Assembly (NCBI GenBank): GCA_963757395.1
Contig: CAVWRK010000006.1
Span: 115,914-179,913 of the forward strand
Length of the DNA stretch: 64,000 bases
Direction: 5' to 3'
Source: DATAOG01 sp963757395
Lineage (GTDB): Bacteria; Pseudomonadota; Alphaproteobacteria; Geminicoccales; Geminicoccaceae
In this document: positions 33,482-42,444 of the stretch, in pieces
How positions within the stretch are numbered: position 1 is the first letter of the stretch
How the letters are laid out: every line of letters starts with the position of its first letter
Position numbers and translations under genes: made by a program
The notes under the pieces: model-generated
What the model was told of the DNA's origin: nothing
Database searches by the model: none
What the model saw: the letters and a program-made list of their open reading frames with translations, nothing else

Positions 33482-34645
33482 TCAAACCTCGTCGACCCGC
33501 ACCCAGCGGCGCTCGTCCGCCGACCGCTGGACCGCGTCGATCACCCGGGTGACCGCATCGCCGAAGGCGAAATCGGGCTCGGCCGGCCGGCCTTCGGCGA
33601 CCGCGCAGATCAGCTCGCGCGCCTCGAGGATCTTCTGGTCGTTGTAGCCGAGCCCGATCCCCGGGATCGGGTGGAAGGCGGCGTAGCCCGGGTGGTCGGG
33701 GCCGATGTAGACAGTCTTGTAGCCGCGCTCGGCGGGCGGGTCGGTGTTGCGGTAGAGCTTGAGCTCGTTCATCCGCTCCTGGGTGAAGCGGAGTGCGCCC
33801 TTGGTGCCCTGGATCTCGTAGTCGAGGCCGAGCTTGCGGCCGGTGCCGATCCGGCTCGAGCCGATGGTGCCGATGGCACCATTGGCAAAGCGCATCAGAT
33901 ACTGGGTGACGTCGTCGTTCTCGACCCGGCGCCGCGCGGCCCCAGCACCCGCCCGCGAGCTCTGGCCGGTGCCGCTGGCCGCGACCGGCCGCTCCTTGAT
34001 GAAGGTCTCGAGCAGGCCGCAGACCTCGACCGTATCGCCGACCAGGTACTGCGCGAACGCCTGGGTGTGCGAGCCCATGTCGCCGAGCGTCCCGGTGCCC
34101 GCGACCGCGCGGTCGTGGCGCCAGGTGAACGGGAAGTCCGGGTCGGCCTGCAGGTCCTGATCGAAGGTGCCGCGGAACAGCGTGATCTCGCCGAGCTCGC
34201 CGCCCCGGATCAGCTCGCGCGCATAAGGGTGGGCGGGGTTCTTCAGATAGTTGAAGCCGACCAGGGTCGCGACGCCCGCGGCCTTGGCCGCCTCGGCCAT
34301 CCGCCCGGTCTCGGCCGCGCTGTTGGCGAGCGGCTTCTCGCAATAGACCGGCTTGCCGGCGGCGAGCGCCGCGAGCGCGACCTCGGCGTGGACGTGGTTG
34401 GGTGCGGTGATGTCGATCGCGTCCACGTTCGGATCGGCGATCACCTCGCGCCAGTCCGCGGTCCAGCGGGCAAAGCCCAGGTTCTCCGCCGCCGCCCGCG
34501 CCCACTCGGGATTGAGATCGGCCACCATCTCCAGCTTCGGCACCGCGGGCTCGGTGCCGAACACCGCGGCCACGTTCCGATAGGCGATGCCATGGGCCTT
34601 GCCCATCCAACCGGCGCCGATCAGCCCGATCCGGATCTCCCGCAT
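33482..34645 (-). CDS. Gfo/Idh/MocA-family NAD(P)-dependent oxidoreductase
   Basis: The 387-residue enzyme has an N-terminal Rossmann motif (IGLIGAGWMGKAHG), the family EKPLA motif with catalytic-region lysine (VYCEKPLANSAAE), NHVHAEVALAAL and the C-terminal GDMGSHTQAFAQYLVGD. The likely substrate is a sugar or inositol-like polyol. ATG 34645 follows GGGAGGAG. It is divergent from the SDR gene, so the two may act on the same compound (inference). Confidence 0.92.
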   Translation of the reverse strand: MREIRIGLIGAGWMGKAHGIAYRNVAAVFGTEPAVPKLEMVADLNPEWARAAAENLGFARWTADWREVIADPNVDAIDITAPNHVHAEVALAALAAGKPVYCEKPLANSAAETGRMAEAAKAAGVATLVGFNYLKNPAHPYARELIRGGELGEITLFRGTFDQDLQADPDFPFTWRHDRAVAGTGTLGDMGSHTQAFAQYLVGDTVEVCGLLETFIKERPVAASGTGQSSRAGAGAARRRVENDDVTQYLMRFANGAIGTIGSSRIGTGRKLGLDYEIQGTKGALRFTQERMNELKLYRNTDPPAERGYKTVYIGPDHPGYAAFHPIPGIGLGYNDQKILEARELICAVAEGRPAEPDFAFGDAVTRVIDAVQRSADERRWVRVDEV

Positions 34646-34736
34646 GCTCTCCTCCCGCTCTTGGTCGCGCTTGCCAGACCTCGCGCATTGTCTCAGCATG
34701 CCGGCAGCGGAAGCGCAAGGCGGCAGGGAGGTGGTC

Positions 34737-35537
34737 ATGGCTGAGGAGCAATTCGCCGGCAAGGTGGCGGCGATCACCGGCGGCACCCAGGGGCTCGGCG
34801 AGGCGACCGCACGCCTGCTCGCGGCCCGCGGTGCGGCCGGCATCCTGATCTGCGGGCGCAACCTCGAGCGGGGCGAGCAGGTGGCGCGCGAGATCAGCGG
34901 CACCGGCTGCCCGACCGAGTACGTGCACGCCGATCTCGAGCGCCTGGCCGACTGCCGGAACTTCATCGACAGCGCAGAAGCGACCTTCGGCCGTCTCGAC
35001 GTGCTGATCAACTGCGCCGCCGGGACCGATCGGGGCACCCTGGAGACCACCACCGAGGAGGTCTGGGACCGGCTGTTCGCGCTCAACGTCAAGGCCCAGT
35101 TCTTCCTGATCCAGCGCGCGGTCGAGGTCATGCGCCGACATAAGATCGCGGGTGCGATCGCCAACATCGGCACCATCGTCGCCTACGGCGGGCCGCCGTT
35201 CCTGATCGCCTATTCGGCCTCCAAAGGTGCCTTGATGACCATGACCCGGGGGCTCGCCAACGCGCTCAAGCGCGACCGGATCCGGATCAACACCCTCAAC
35301 ATCGGCTGGACCAACACGCCGCGCGAGCACCTGGTCCAGACCCGGGTCCACGGCCGGCCCGAGAACTGGCTCGAAGAGGTGAGCGGGGCGCAGCCCTTCG
35401 GCCGGCTGATCCAGCCCGAGGAGGTCGCGCGCGTGCTCGCCTTCCTGACCTCCGGGGAGTCCGGCCTGATGACCGGGGCGATCATCGACTTCGACCAGCA
35501 GGTGATCGGCACCCTGGACGACAATCCGGGGGTCTAG
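34737..35537 (+). CDS. Short-chain dehydrogenase/reductase
   Basis: The 266-residue SDR has the cofactor motif ITGGTQGLGEATARLL, LINCAAGTDRG and the YSASKG catalytic Tyr/Lys. At the position 13 residues before the tyrosine, where SDRs usually have serine, there is threonine (NIGTIVAYGG). Activity may therefore differ. The C-terminal MTGAIIDFDQQ is typical. ATG 34737 is used. It is divergent from the Gfo/Idh/MocA gene. Confidence 0.9.
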   Translation: MAEEQFAGKVAAITGGTQGLGEATARLLAARGAAGILICGRNLERGEQVAREISGTGCPTEYVHADLERLADCRNFIDSAEATFGRLDVLINCAAGTDRGTLETTTEEVWDRLFALNVKAQFFLIQRAVEVMRRHKIAGAIANIGTIVAYGGPPFLIAYSASKGALMTMTRGLANALKRDRIRINTLNIGWTNTPREHLVQTRVHGRPENWLEEVSGAQPFGRLIQPEEVARVLAFLTSGESGLMTGAIIDFDQQVIGTLDDNPGV

Positions 35538-35681
35538 CGGCCACCGGGGGCCGGGCGAGGATCCTGGCCTTCGGCCCTTTGCCTGCCCCGCCCCGGCGAT
35601 TACCTTAAGCAAGGCCGGGGTCGGACCCGCTCGAGCGCCCGCCCCGGGCTCAGGGCCGGAACAAGATCGGGGAGAGGCACG

Positions 35682-36668
35682 GTGAACCGGGGAAGCATCC
35701 TGCCGGCGGCGGCGTTGGCGCTCCTGACCGCGGTCTGGAGCGGCACGGCGCCGGCGGCCGATCTCGGCACCGTCCGGGTCGGCGTGCTCGCGTTCGGCAC
35801 GGTCAACTGGGAGCTCGACGTCATCAAGCACCACGAGCTCGATGCCAAGCACGATTTCACGCTCGAGGTCCAGGGTTTCGGCAGCGGTCAGGCGACCAAC
35901 GTGGCCCTCCAGGGCGATGCGGTCGACGCGATCGTCGACGACTATCTCTGGGTGTCGCGCCAGCGCGCCGAAGGCGAGATGCTGACCTTCATTCCCTACT
36001 CGAGCAGCGTCGGGACCGTGATGGTGCCCCCGGATTCGGACATCGAGAGCCTGGCCGACCTCAAGGGCAAGAAGATCGGGATCGCCGGCGGCCCGATCGA
36101 CAAGAGCTGGCTCCTGATCCGCGGGCTCGCGACCCAGCGCCACGGCATCGACCTCGCGGCCGAGGCCGAGCCGGTCTACGGCGCGCCGCCGCTGCTCAAC
36201 GAGAAGATCCAGGAGGGCGAGCTCGATGCCGTGCTCAACTACTGGCACTTCGCCGCCCGGCTCGAGGCCAAGGGCTACCGGCCGCTGGTCGGGGTCGAGG
36301 ACGCGATCGCCGAGCTCGGCGTCAAGAGCGTGCCGCCCCAGATCGGCTACGTCTTCCGGGAGAGCTTCGGCAAGGATCATCCCGGCCTGATCGAGGCGTT
36401 CGCCCAGGCTTCGCGGGACGCCAAGCAGCTGCTGATGACCGATGCCGAGTGGCAGCGCATCCGGCCGCTGACCAAGGCCGAGGACGACGCCACCTTCGAG
36501 GCCCTCAAACGGCGCTACCAGGCGGGCATCGTCGAGCATTGGGGCGCGGCGGAGCGGGCCGATGCCGCCAAGCTGTACGCGGTCCTGGCCGGGCTCGGCG
36601 GCGCGAAGCTGGTCGGCTCGGCCAAGGAGCTGGCCCCCGGCACCTTCTGGCCGACCGTGGTCTACTGA
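35682..36668 (+). CDS. NitT/TauT-type ABC transporter substrate-binding protein
   Basis: The 328-residue periplasmic protein has a signal peptide (GSILPAAALALLTAVWSGTAPA) and the SsuA/NMT1-like layout. Visible parts are VRVGVLAFGTVNWELDVIK, GFGSGQATNVALQGDAVDAI, LADLKGKKIGIAGG and LLNEKIQEGELDAVLNYWHF. The start is GTG 35682 after GGGGAGAGGCAC. The ligand may be a sulfonate, nitrate or pyrimidine precursor and cannot be told. Permease and ATPase genes follow at once. Confidence 0.92.
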   Translation: MNRGSILPAAALALLTAVWSGTAPAADLGTVRVGVLAFGTVNWELDVIKHHELDAKHDFTLEVQGFGSGQATNVALQGDAVDAIVDDYLWVSRQRAEGEMLTFIPYSSSVGTVMVPPDSDIESLADLKGKKIGIAGGPIDKSWLLIRGLATQRHGIDLAAEAEPVYGAPPLLNEKIQEGELDAVLNYWHFAARLEAKGYRPLVGVEDAIAELGVKSVPPQIGYVFRESFGKDHPGLIEAFAQASRDAKQLLMTDAEWQRIRPLTKAEDDATFEALKRRYQAGIVEHWGAAERADAAKLYAVLAGLGGAKLVGSAKELAPGTFWPTVVY

Positions 36669-36672
36669 GACC

Positions 36673-37503
36673 GTGGCGAGCACCAGCGAGGCCCGGGCGC
36701 TCGAGCGCCAGGTCGCGGCCGCGGCGCCGCGGCCGGCGGCGCCCGCCCTGCGCGAACGCCTGCGCCCGGCGCTGCTGCCGGCACTCTCGATCGCTGCGCT
36801 GGTCCTCGTCTGGCAGCTCGCGGCGCTGTACGCCGACAACCCCCGCCGCCTGCCCTCGCCCGCCGCCGTGCTGGCCGCCATGGTCCAGCTGGGCGCGAGC
36901 GGCGAGCTGTTCTATCAGCTCGGCGTCACGCTCGCCCGGGTGGTCGCGAGCTTCGTGCTCGCGATGGCGATCGGCACCGCACTCGGCATCGCCATGGGCC
37001 GCTCGCGGCCGCTCGACCGCTTCGGCCATCCGTGGCTCGTGTTCTTCCTCAACATCCCGGCGCTGGTCACGATCGTGCTCTGCTACATCTGGATCGGGCT
37101 GACCGAGACCGCGCTGATCGTCGCGGTCGCCGCCAACAAGATCCCGAACGTCGTGGTCACGCTGCGCGAAGGCGCGCGCGCGCTCGACCGCAACCTGCTC
37201 GAGATGGCCGCCAGCTTCAAGGTCGGCCGCTGGCGGACGCTCCGCCAGGTGGTCCTGCCCCAGCTCTACCCCTATCTCGCGGCCGCCGCCCGCTCGGGCC
37301 TCGCCTTGATCTGGAAGATCGTGCTGGTGACCGAGCTGCTCGGCCGCTCGAACGGGGTCGGATTCGAGATCGGCCTCTATTTCCAGATGTTCGACGTCAC
37401 CGGCATCCTCGCCTACACGGTCGCCTTCGTGGTCGTCATCCAGCTGATCGAATGGACCGTGCTGCTGCCGATCGAGCGTCATGCCAGCCGCTGGCGGCGC
37501 TGA
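36673..37503 (+). CDS. NitT/TauT-type ABC transporter permease
   Basis: The 276-residue inner-membrane permease has about six TM helices and the BPD_transp_1 EAA-type loop (LEMAASFKVGRWRTLRQVVL, then PQLYPYLAAAARSG). GTG 36673 lies four bases after the binding-protein stop. The 3' end overlaps the ATPase gene by 23 bases. The three genes form one operon. Confidence 0.92.
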   Translation: MASTSEARALERQVAAAAPRPAAPALRERLRPALLPALSIAALVLVWQLAALYADNPRRLPSPAAVLAAMVQLGASGELFYQLGVTLARVVASFVLAMAIGTALGIAMGRSRPLDRFGHPWLVFFLNIPALVTIVLCYIWIGLTETALIVAVAANKIPNVVVTLREGARALDRNLLEMAASFKVGRWRTLRQVVLPQLYPYLAAAARSGLALIWKIVLVTELLGRSNGVGFEIGLYFQMFDVTGILAYTVAFVVVIQLIEWTVLLPIERHASRWRR

Positions 37504-38251
37504 GGCCGGGCGCGCCGGCGCGCTTGGCATCCGGGTCCGCGCCAAGCGCTTTCCGGCGGTCGCCGAGGCGCCGGCCAAGCTCGTCATCTCGAACCTCGCC
37601 CTCGACCTCGAGCCGGACGGTTTTCTGGCACTCTTCGGCCCGTCGGGCTGCGGCAAGACCACGCTCCTCAACCTGATCGCCGGCCTCGATGCCGACTTCG
37701 AGGGCGAGGTCGCGCTGCCGGCGGCCGCCCGGATCGGCTACATGTTCCAGGAGCCGCGCCTGCTGCCTTGGCTCACGGTCGAGGACAACCTCCGCCTGGT
37801 ACTGCCGGATGGCCCCGCGACCGAGGCCCTGATCGATGCCTGGCTCGCCCAGATGGAGCTCGCCGACGTCCGCGCGGTCTTTCCCACGCGGCTCTCGCTC
37901 GGTATGGCGCGGCGGGTCGCGCTGGCGCGCGCGTTCATCATCGAGCCGACCGTGCTGCTGCTGGACGAGCCCTTCGTCTCGCTCGACGAGCCGACCGCGG
38001 AGCGCCTGCGCCGCCTGCTGCTCGAGACCCTCGAGGCGCACCCGGCGACCGTGCTGTTCGTGACCCACAATCTGCGCGAGGCGATCACGCTCGCCGACCG
38101 GATCGCGCTCCTCGCGCCCGCTCCGACCCATGTGCTCGAGGTCCTCGACGTCCCGCTCGCAGCGGTCGAGCGCTTCGACGAGGCCGCGATCGAGCGCGCC
38201 CGCCACCAACTCCTCGCCCGCGACCTCCCCGGGCTTCGCCTCACCGGCTGA
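37481..38251 (+). CDS. NitT/TauT-type ABC transporter ATP-binding protein
   Basis: The 256-residue ATPase has Walker A GPSGCGKTT, Q-loop YMFQEPRLLPW, Walker B VLLLDEPFVSLD and H-loop VTHNL. The usual LSGGQ signature is replaced by RLSLGMARRVALARA, a variant seen in some members of this subfamily. ATG 37481 lies inside the end of the permease gene. About 260 bases without a gene follow before the MFS exporter. Confidence 0.9.
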   Translation: MPAAGGAEAGRAGALGIRVRAKRFPAVAEAPAKLVISNLALDLEPDGFLALFGPSGCGKTTLLNLIAGLDADFEGEVALPAAARIGYMFQEPRLLPWLTVEDNLRLVLPDGPATEALIDAWLAQMELADVRAVFPTRLSLGMARRVALARAFIIEPTVLLLDEPFVSLDEPTAERLRRLLLETLEAHPATVLFVTHNLREAITLADRIALLAPAPTHVLEVLDVPLAAVERFDEAAIERARHQLLARDLPGLRLTG

Positions 38252-38513
38252 GCCGCCGGTCGAGGACGCCGGCCTGTCGTCCTCGTGAGCCGCGCACCTC
38301 GCTCACCAGGTCGCGGTGGCGGACGCTGGTGCCGGGCGCGGATCGTGCTCGCCCCGGCACGGGACTTGTTGAGACCGATGTCGGGGATGACCTTGCTCCG
38401 GGAGTACTGAAGAGCGCACAATGGCCGCTGTGGAGCCGGAATTCCGGTTCAGATCGCAGCGGTCCCGTGCAGGTCTTCTTTCGCGGGACACCCTCCAGGG
38501 ATACCAAGGCGTC

Positions 38514-39725
38514 ATGGCGGCAAGCAGCGCAAGCGCGGCGGCAGGGGCACGGATCGCGGGCACGACGGTGCTGCCGATTCTCCTTGCGGTCAGCGCGGGG
38601 CACTTCCTCAACGACACGATGCAGTCGGCGCTCTTGTCGATCTATCCGTTGCTCAAGGAGCCGTTGGCGCTCGATTTCGTGCACATCGGGATCATCACGC
38701 TGACCTTCCAGCTGACCGCCTCGATCCTGCAGCCGATGATCGGGCTCTACGCCGACAAGCACCCGCAGCCGTTCTCGCTGCCGTTCGGGATGGCCTCGAC
38801 CTTCTTTGGCATGCTGCTGCTGTCGGTGGCCGGCGGCTTCGCCACCATGCTGCTGGTCGCGGCCCTGATCGGCATCGGCAGCTCGGTGTTCCACCCCGAG
38901 GCGTCGCGCGTGGCGCGGATCGCCGCCGGCGGGCGCTACGGCTTCGCCCAGTCGGTGTTCCAGGTCGGCGGCAATACCGGGCAGGCGATCAGCCCGCTGC
39001 TGGTGGCGCTGCTGGTGATCCCCAACGGTCAGCTCTACATCGCCTGGTTCGCGCTCGCGGCCGTGATCGGCATCGGAATCCTCGGCCGGGTCGGTCTCTG
39101 GTATCGCTCCCATCTGGCGCTGCGGCGGACCAGCGATGCCATCGCCACCCCGTCGCCGGTCGGGCGCAGCCGGGTGATCGTCGCGGTCGCGATCCTGCTG
39201 GCGCTGACCTTCTCCAAGAACTTCTACATGGCGGCCTTCTCCTCCTACTACACCTTCTTCATGATCGACCGGTTCGCGGTCTCGGTCGGCAGTGCCCAGA
39301 TCCACCTGTTCCTGTTCTTGGGGGCGGTGGCGGTCGGCACGCTGATCGGCGGCCCGATCGGCGATCGGATCGGCCGCAAGCCGATCTTGTGGATCTCGAT
39401 CCTGGGCGTGCTGCCGCTGAGCCTGGCGCTGCCGTTCGTCAGCCTGGTCTGGACCGACGTGCTGGCGGTGCTGATCGGCCTGACCATGGCCTCGGCCTTT
39501 CCGGCCATCGTCGTCTACGCCCAGCAGCTCCTGCCGGGCCGCGTCGGTATGATCGCCGGCCTGTTTTTCGGTTTCGCGTTCGGCATGGGGGGCGTCGGTG
39601 CCGCCCTGATCGGCTGGCTGGCCGACGCCCGCGGCATCGAGTGGGCATTCCAGATCTGCGCGCTCCTGCCGGCGATCGGCATGCTGGTGGTGTTCCTGCC
39701 CAGCCTCGACGAGAGGCGGGCGTAG
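38514..39725 (+). CDS. MFS exporter, fosmidomycin-resistance (Fsr) type
   Basis: The 403-residue permease has 12 predicted TM helices. Family cues are SAGHFLNDTMQSALLSIYPL, LQPMIGLYADKHPQPFSLP, GIGSSVFHPEASRVARIAAG and GGPIGDRIGRKP. Fsr-type exporters expel small toxic compounds or metabolites. ATG 38514 is chosen because MAASSASAAAGARIAG leads directly into the first helix; an upstream ATG at 38421 adds a non-conserved stretch. Its stop lies five bases from the breakpoint of the split uxuA. Confidence 0.92.
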   Translation: MAASSASAAAGARIAGTTVLPILLAVSAGHFLNDTMQSALLSIYPLLKEPLALDFVHIGIITLTFQLTASILQPMIGLYADKHPQPFSLPFGMASTFFGMLLLSVAGGFATMLLVAALIGIGSSVFHPEASRVARIAAGGRYGFAQSVFQVGGNTGQAISPLLVALLVIPNGQLYIAWFALAAVIGIGILGRVGLWYRSHLALRRTSDAIATPSPVGRSRVIVAVAILLALTFSKNFYMAAFSSYYTFFMIDRFAVSVGSAQIHLFLFLGAVAVGTLIGGPIGDRIGRKPILWISILGVLPLSLALPFVSLVWTDVLAVLIGLTMASAFPAIVVYAQQLLPGRVGMIAGLFFGFAFGMGGVGAALIGWLADARGIEWAFQICALLPAIGMLVVFLPSLDERRA

Positions 39726-39729
39726 CCGA

Positions 39730-40310
39730 TCACACTGTGCCCGGCCCGAGCTCGCTGGCATAGCGCATGTTCCAGACCATGCCGTTCGGGATCGGCCGCC
39801 CGAGGTCGCCTTCGGCGGCATCGAAGCCGACCGAGACCGCATCGCCCCGGCCGTGCGGGCCCTTGAACCAGCCCCAGACGCCGGCGATCGAGAAGTTGTA
39901 GCCGATCGCCGGAATCCCGGTCCTGCCGACCCGCCGGATCAGGGTCTCGAGGTCCTCGAGCTGGGCATCGCGCCTGGGGCCGTCGAGCAGCACGTCCGAC
40001 CAGAAGGCGGGGTTGAAGTTCTCGAGCGCCGCGACCTCGAGGCCATGGCGGCGGGCGCTCGCGACCAGCCCGTCGAGCTCCGCCTGCGACCAGAGCCCGG
40101 CGCCGGCGCAGCTGCCCCAACCCTCGTCGCCGCCGGAGGCGAGATTCGGGCTCGCGCCGGCGAAGTAGTTGGTCAGATGGGCGACGATGTGGGTGCAACC
40201 CGGCTGCCGCGCGAAGCGAAGTTGTCGTCGGTCAACAGATCCCGATAGAGCCCGAGCCCGAGCTCATGCCATCTCTCCCGGTACCAACGACGGCGCAGAC
40301 TACCTCAAAA
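39730..40310 (-). pseudogene. uxuA: Mannonate dehydratase, N-terminal half (split gene)
   Basis: Read leftwards, the gene shows WHELGLGLYRDLLTDDNF. It then breaks by one missing base near 40225 (one base over: RQPGCTHIVAHLTNYFAG), followed by GWGSCAGAGLWSQAELDG, ENFNPAFWSDVLLDGPRRD, IGYNFSIAGVWG and PIPNGMVWNMRY, ending GPGTV then TGA. Intact UxuA continues here with PVSSEELW, which is exactly where the fragment at 27775 begins on the other strand. No clear ATG is in frame upstream of WHELGLG. Confidence 0.87.
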
Positions 40311-40332
40311 AAAAGAGCCGCTCATTCAGCGG
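40307..40332 (-). terminator. Rho-independent terminator after dcyD
   Basis: On the minus strand CCGCT, a five-base loop and AGCGG are followed by CTC and eight T. It lies 127 bases past the dcyD stop and just ahead of the uxuA N-terminal fragment, so it would separate the two. Confidence 0.75.
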
Positions 40333-40624
40333 TGATCGTTAACGATTGCTTAACCATTCTTCGCCAATTTGGCATCGATCACGGATGATCGCTCACCTGG
40401 TGATTGTATCGTCGATCGAGGCGTGGCGAGGCCTGATGCCCGGATCGGTGTGGGGCAGTCAACCGGTCGGGGCGTCGAGGCAGGGGACCAGCGCGGACTT
40501 GCCGCCGGTGTCGACGACGACGGTCGGGTCCTGGTGAACCGGCCCTGACGGACGAGGTCGATCAGGCCGGCCATGGCCTTGCCTGTGAAGTGCGGATCGA
40601 GAAGCAGGCCCTCGGGCTGGAGAG

Positions 40625-40646
40625 GAGAGAGAGAGAGAGAGAGAGA
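40625..40646. repeat. (GA)11 microsatellite
   Basis: Eleven uninterrupted GA units lie within the decayed dcyD gene. Dinucleotide runs of this length are rare in GC-rich bacterial coding DNA and are prone to slippage. Confidence 0.9.
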
Positions 40647-41031
40647 CGAAGGGCTGCGCGCATGCCTGCGGTCCGCTGGCCGTAGTCGGGGGCCGCGCTC
40701 GACCTGCTGCAGCTCGGCGCCCCGCCAGGCGGGCGAGCAGGAGGTTGCCGCCGCGCTCGTAGTCGGGCTGGTTTCAGGAGACCCGGCGCTCGAGGACCAG
40801 GGCGCAGCCGAGCCCGTGGCGGTGGCCGTGGCCGCGGTCTGGCGGCAGTGGTTCGTCGGCACGCCGCGGTAGTCACTCGTCGGCGCTCCGGTCCGGCGCC
40901 TGGCCGATCAGGAACTCGAGCTTGCGGGTCTTGTTGCCGCCGAAGGCGAGACCGGTCGCGTCGTCGCGTTCGACGAGGATCTTCGGGCCGCCGCGCTGGT
41001 CCGAGAGCCGGGGCAGCGCTCGAGCGCGGTC

Positions 41032-41130
41032 GGCAGATGGCAGTTGGGAGAAACGGGCGCCGGCGGCAGAGGGCAGTGGGAGAAACGGGCGCGGGCGGCA
41101 GATGGCAGATGGGAGAAACGGGCGCGGGCG
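41032..41130. repeat. 32/33-bp minisatellite, three copies, in the 5' end of dcyD
   Basis: Copies start at 41032, 41065 and 41097. Each carries GGGAGAAACGGGCGC preceded by a GGCAGAT/GGGCAGT-like part. On the coding strand each unit encodes about 11 residues of the type ARARFSHLPSA, so the single RFSHLPT motif expected near the N-terminus of DcyD has been multiplied. Confidence 0.8.
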
Positions 41131-41257
41131 ACGCGGGCGAGTTGCATTGAGGCGAGGTCTTTGCGGTGCTACGGTCGGCCCGCGAGCGTCGCACGCTCGC
41201 TTGAGCGGGCGAGCCCCGATGGTGGCCCCGCCAATCAACCAGACACCGGGGAGGGTG

Positions 41258-42181
41258 ATGATGTCGAGACGAACGGGATCGGGGTCGGGCGGGCAGGATG
41301 GGGTGCGCCGGCGCGAGGTGTTCGGGCTTTCGGCGGCCGGCGCCACCGGCGCGGTCGTGGCCGCGAGCGCGCTCGCCTCACCGCTGATCCGCGAGGCGCA
41401 CGCCCAGAGCACGGCCGCCAGCCGGCTGCAGACCGTGCTCGAGCGCGGCAAGGTGATCGTCGGCACCGGCAGCACCAACCCGCCTTGGCATTTCGAGGAC
41501 GCGAGCGGGCAGCTGGTCGGCATGGACATCGACCTCGCCAAGCTGCTCGCCAAAGGCCTGTTCGACGATCCGGAGAAGATCGAGTTCGTGCTCGGCGCGG
41601 CCGACGCCCGGATCCCGAACCTGGTCACCGACAAGGTCGACGTGATCTTCCAGTTCATGACCATCACCCCCGGCCGCGCCCAGCAGGCCGAGTTCACGAT
41701 CCCCTACTACCGCGAAGGGGTCGGGCTGATGATGATGAAGGGTGCCGAGCATCAGACCTACGACCAGCTCAAGGCGGCCGGCGCCGACGTCACCGTCTCG
41801 GCGCTGCAGAACGTGTTCATCGAGGACTGGATTCACCAGGCTCTGCCGGACGCCAAGGTCGACCAGTACGACAGCGTCGACGCCGAGATCCAGGCGATCA
41901 ACTCGCGCCGGGCCGCCGCCGCCGCCCTCGATCAGTCGACCATCGGCTGGCTGATCGCGCAGTTCCCCGACCGCTACGTCGACTCGGGCTACGGCTGGAT
42001 GCCCAACTCCTACGCCGCCGGGGTCAAGCCCGGCGATCAGGTCTGGCTCAACTTCGTCAACACGGTGCTCCACGAAGCCATGACCGGGGTCGACTTCCTG
42101 AGCTACCAGGCCTCGTTCGAGAAGTGGTTCGGCAAGAAGATCGAGCCGCCGCGGGTCGGCCTGCCGGTCGAATACTCGTAG
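41258..42181 (+). CDS. Polar amino-acid ABC transporter substrate-binding protein (Tat-type signal)
   Basis: The 307-residue periplasmic binding protein has a twin-arginine-type leader (VRRREVFGLSAAGATGAVVA to AHAQS). The SBP_bac_3 fold follows: LERGKVIVGTGSTNPPWHFE, QLVGMDIDLAKLLAK, ARIPNLVTDKVDVIFQFMTI and SYAAGVKPGDQVWLNFVNTV. ATG 41258 follows GGGGAGGGTG. Two permeases and an ATPase follow. The neighbouring dcyD relic suggests a sulfur amino acid such as cystine as ligand (inference). Confidence 0.92.
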   Translation: MMSRRTGSGSGGQDGVRRREVFGLSAAGATGAVVAASALASPLIREAHAQSTAASRLQTVLERGKVIVGTGSTNPPWHFEDASGQLVGMDIDLAKLLAKGLFDDPEKIEFVLGAADARIPNLVTDKVDVIFQFMTITPGRAQQAEFTIPYYREGVGLMMMKGAEHQTYDQLKAAGADVTVSALQNVFIEDWIHQALPDAKVDQYDSVDAEIQAINSRRAAAAALDQSTIGWLIAQFPDRYVDSGYGWMPNSYAAGVKPGDQVWLNFVNTVLHEAMTGVDFLSYQASFEKWFGKKIEPPRVGLPVEYS

Positions 42182-42444
42182 ACCTGCGGGCAACGCGAGG
42201 CCGCCTGGCCCGCCCGCATGCCATTGACCGACGCGTTGTCGTCGCCGGGCCCTGGGCGCGACCCGGGACCCGGCGATGACCGCGAGTGGTCCGGGTGGGG
42301 GGCGGCAAGGCTTGAGCCAAGATTGGGCCGGCCGCGTTCGGCCGGTCTCGGGCAAGGCGCGTTTGCGCCTGTGGTCACGACGCCCGAGCGCGAGCTCGTG
42401 GCGCCAGTAGGCGGCCGAGGTCCGGCCGGCGCCGGGGGCCTGCG
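42182..42444. other. Intergenic stretch inside the transporter operon
   Basis: 260 GC-rich bases between the binding protein and the first permease, without a recognised gene. GGGCCCTGGGCGCGACCCGGGACC near 42250 has strong self-complementarity (GGGCCC, GACCCGGGACC) and could fold in RNA to lower downstream expression (inference). Confidence 0.35.

Larger units (their letters stand above)
40459..41147 (-). pseudogene. dcyD: D-cysteine desulfhydrase (DcyD-like), decayed
   Basis: A PLP-fold enzyme of the ACC-deaminase/D-cysteine desulfhydrase family, now broken. From ATG 41147 it reads MQLARVARARFSHLPSA, then repeats of a 33-bp unit, then PKILVERDDATGLAFGGNKT with the PLP lysine region. Later frames give LGCALVLERR, GLLLDPHFTGKAMAGLIDLV and TVVVDTGGKSALVPCLD before TGA at 40459. 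A (GA)11 tract and large deletions separate these pieces. It is divergent from an amino-acid ABC transporter, recalling the E. coli cystine importer with dcyD. Confidence 0.82.

Noticed and set aside
34737..35537. Threonine in place of the catalytic serine of the SDR as a sign of inactivity
   Set aside because: Threonine can sometimes serve at this position and the rest of the active site is intact, so no separate claim is made.
33477..36881. A 1134-codon open frame on the minus strand
   Set aside because: It overlaps the substrate-binding protein, SDR and Gfo/Idh/MocA genes, which have clear family motifs in other frames. It has no domain of its own.
38241..39842. A 533-codon frame antisense to the MFS exporter
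   Set aside because: Its composition (runs of D, R, Q, H) is what the complement of a membrane-protein gene gives; no family motif.
41032..41130. Regularly spaced repeats that could suggest a CRISPR array
   Set aside because: Only three copies, the units are directly adjacent without spacers, and they translate in frame within dcyD. No cas gene is present. No CRISPR array was seen anywhere in the window.
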